6,284 bases of DNA from Alphaproteobacteria bacterium (lineage in GTDB: Bacteria; Pseudomonadota; Alphaproteobacteria; SMXP01), in the NCBI GenBank assembly GCA_021774995.1, contig JAJFIM010000248.1, forward strand, positions 1 through 6,284. The letters run 5' to 3'. This document shows, in pieces, positions 4,861-6,284 of this stretch. The position numbers and the translations under genes were made by a program. Under the pieces are notes generated by a model, which searched no databases, was not told the origin of the DNA, and saw only the letters and a list, made by a program, of their open reading frames with translations. The stretch's first letter is position 1. Each line of letters starts with the position of its first letter.

Positions 4861-6284
4861 GTGGCGCTAAAATCCATCCATGTCCGCGGCGCGCGCGAGC
4901 ATAATCTCCAGAACATCGATATCGAAATTCCACGCGACAAATTGGTGGTGATCACGGGACTGTCGGGATCGGGAAAATCCTCCCTGGCGTTTGACACGAT
5001 CTATGCCGAGGGGCAGCGCCGCTATGTGGAGAGCCTGTCAGCCTATGCGCGGCAATTTCTTGAACTGATGCAAAAGCCCGACATGGATCAGATTGACGGT
5101 CTGAGCCCCGCCATCTCCATTGAACAGAAAACCACGTCGCGCAATCCCCGCTCCACCGTCGGCACGGTCACCGAGATTTACGACTATATGCGCCTGCTCT
5201 ATGCGCGGGTCGGCGTGCCCTATTCGCCCGCCACCGGTCTGCCCATTGAGAGCCAAACCGTCAGCCAGATGGTCGACAAGATGATGGCCTTGATCGAGGG
5301 AACGCGGCTCTATCTATTGGCGCCGATCGTGCGGGGACGCAAAGGCGAGTACCGCAAGGAACTCGCCGATCTGCTGAAAAAGGGATTTCAACGGGTCAAG
5401 ATGGACGGCGCGTTTTACGAGCTTGACGACCTGCCCGCCCTCAACAAAAAGCTCAAACATAACATTGACGTGGTGGTTGACCGGCTTGTGATCCGCGAAG
5501 GATTGGAGCAGCGGCTGGCCGATTCACTGGAAACGGCGCTGGGCCTCACCGAAGGGATCGCAATCGCCGAACTGGCGACGGGCGCCAAAGACGACGAACC
5601 GGAGCGGATTATATTTTCCGCCAAATTCGCCTGCCCCGTTTCCGGGTTTACCATCGATGAGATTGAGCCGCGCCTGTTTTCCTTCAACAATCCCTTCGGC
5701 GCCTGCCCCACTTGCGACGGCCTGGGCACGCGGCTTTATTTTGACGGCGACATGATCGTGCCGGACCCCTCCAAATCCTTGCGCGAAGGCGCCATTGCGC
5801 CCTGGTCGCGCTCCACATCGCCCTATTACACCCAGACGCTCGACAGTCTGGCGCGGCACTTCAAATTTTCCACCAGCGTCCCCTGGGCAAAGCTCAAGAA
5901 AAAGCACCGCGACATCATTCTGTTCGGCGCGGAGGAAAAAGTGACGTTTGTCTATGACGACGGCATGCGGCGCTATGAAACCACAAAACCCTTTGAAGGC
6001 GTGGCGCCGAACATGGAGCGGCGCTGGCGCGAGACGGACAGCGCCTGGGTGCGCGAGGAAATGGAGCGTTATCAGGGCGTCGCCCCCTGCGAGGCGTGCG
6101 CGGGCAATCGCCTGAAGCCCGAAGCCCTGGCGGTAAAACTGGATGGGCGCCACATCTCTGAAATTACGGAAATGTCCATCGCCCACGCCCATAAATGGTT
6201 TGAGCGCCTGCCGCGCACTTTGAGTAAAAAGCAAAAGGAAATTGCCGAACGCATTTTGAAAGAAATTCGCGAGCGTTTGCGCTT
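4861..6284 (+). CDS. uvrA: Excinuclease ABC subunit A, UvrA (3' half missing)
   Basis: The DNA-damage-recognition ATPase of nucleotide excision repair: as a dimer it finds lesions and loads UvrB. The first 474 codons are present and the gene runs off the right edge. The N-terminal ATP-binding domain has Walker A GLSGSGKSS at residues 33-41, then the conserved YAEGQRRYVESLSAYARQF (48-66) and GLSPAISIEQKTTSRNPRS (80-98). The UvrB-binding and insertion domains follow. The first zinc-module region reads CPVS at 258-261 and CPTC at 282-285, so the second cysteine of the usual CPxC pair is Ser261. A further CxxC is at 410-413. The first ABC signature motif and the second ATPase half lie beyond the window. 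GTG 4861 is chosen because upstream in frame there is no start codon before the TGA at 4798-4800, and because the predicted N-terminus matches relatives. The ribosome binding site is only a purine-rich stretch. It diverges from ssb across a region with an SOS box. Confidence 0.97.
   Translation, partial: MALKSIHVRGAREHNLQNIDIEIPRDKLVVITGLSGSGKSSLAFDTIYAEGQRRYVESLSAYARQFLELMQKPDMDQIDGLSPAISIEQKTTSRNPRSTVGTVTEIYDYMRLLYARVGVPYSPATGLPIESQTVSQMVDKMMALIEGTRLYLLAPIVRGRKGEYRKELADLLKKGFQRVKMDGAFYELDDLPALNKKLKHNIDVVVDRLVIREGLEQRLADSLETALGLTEGIAIAELATGAKDDEPERIIFSAKFACPVSGFTIDEIEPRLFSFNNPFGACPTCDGLGTRLYFDGDMIVPDPSKSLREGAIAPWSRSTSPYYTQTLDSLARHFKFSTSVPWAKLKKKHRDIILFGAEEKVTFVYDDGMRRYETTKPFEGVAPNMERRWRETDSAWVREEMERYQGVAPCEACAGNRLKPEALAVKLDGRHISEITEMSIAHAHKWFERLPRTLSKKQKEIAERILKEIRERLR

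Noticed and set aside
4710..4997. Open frame of 95 codons on the minus strand spanning the uvrA start
   Set aside because: Half of it is the complement of the conserved UvrA N-terminus and the rest is spacer. No ribosome binding site or known domain.
5524..6234. Long open frame of 236 codons on the minus strand inside uvrA
   Set aside because: It is fully antisense to a clear UvrA coding region, has no recognisable domain, and is the usual by-product of GC-biased third codon positions.

Overview
The window reads as a chromosomal housekeeping segment from an alphaproteobacterium of moderately high GC. Three things point there. The gene order is uvrA (divergent) / ssb - gyrA - coaD - peptidyl-prolyl isomerase. 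GyrA carries the C-terminal-domain insertion typical of that class. A direct-repeat SOS box of the GTTC-N7-GTTC type, the alphaproteobacterial LexA form, lies between ssb and uvrA. Genus and order cannot be fixed from the sequence alone. No mobile element, CRISPR array, tRNA or rRNA was seen.

Layout, left to right. Positions 1-349 (minus) hold the 5' part of a secreted cyclophilin-type peptidyl-prolyl isomerase cut by the window edge. Positions 397-909 (minus) are coaD, and 967-3771 (minus) are gyrA with a GTG start. These three share a strand with gaps of 47 and 57 bases and no visible terminator, so a gyrA-coaD-ppi transcript is plausible. Positions 3772-4001 form a 230-base spacer with inverted repeats after ssb and a repeated short palindrome before gyrA. 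Positions 4002-4469 (minus) are ssb. Positions 4470-4860 are a 391-base divergent regulatory region. From 4861 to the right edge (plus) runs the first half of uvrA, also with a GTG start and cut by the window edge.

How the genes fit together: uvrA (nucleotide excision repair damage recognition) and ssb (single-strand DNA protection) diverge from a region with a perfect-consensus SOS box. The box overlaps a candidate ssb -10 element, so at least ssb, and possibly uvrA, is likely derepressed by LexA cleavage after DNA damage. Downstream of ssb lie gyrase subunit A, the coenzyme A pathway enzyme CoaD and an exported proline isomerase, which are linked by conserved neighbourhood rather than by a common pathway.

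No new biological system is evident. The points most worth a second look are regulatory: the SOS box, a ten-C tract in the uvrA leader that separates a 52-codon upstream frame from uvrA by one base of frame, repeated motifs before ssb and gyrA, and the GTG start of gyrA, which lacks a Shine-Dalgarno sequence.
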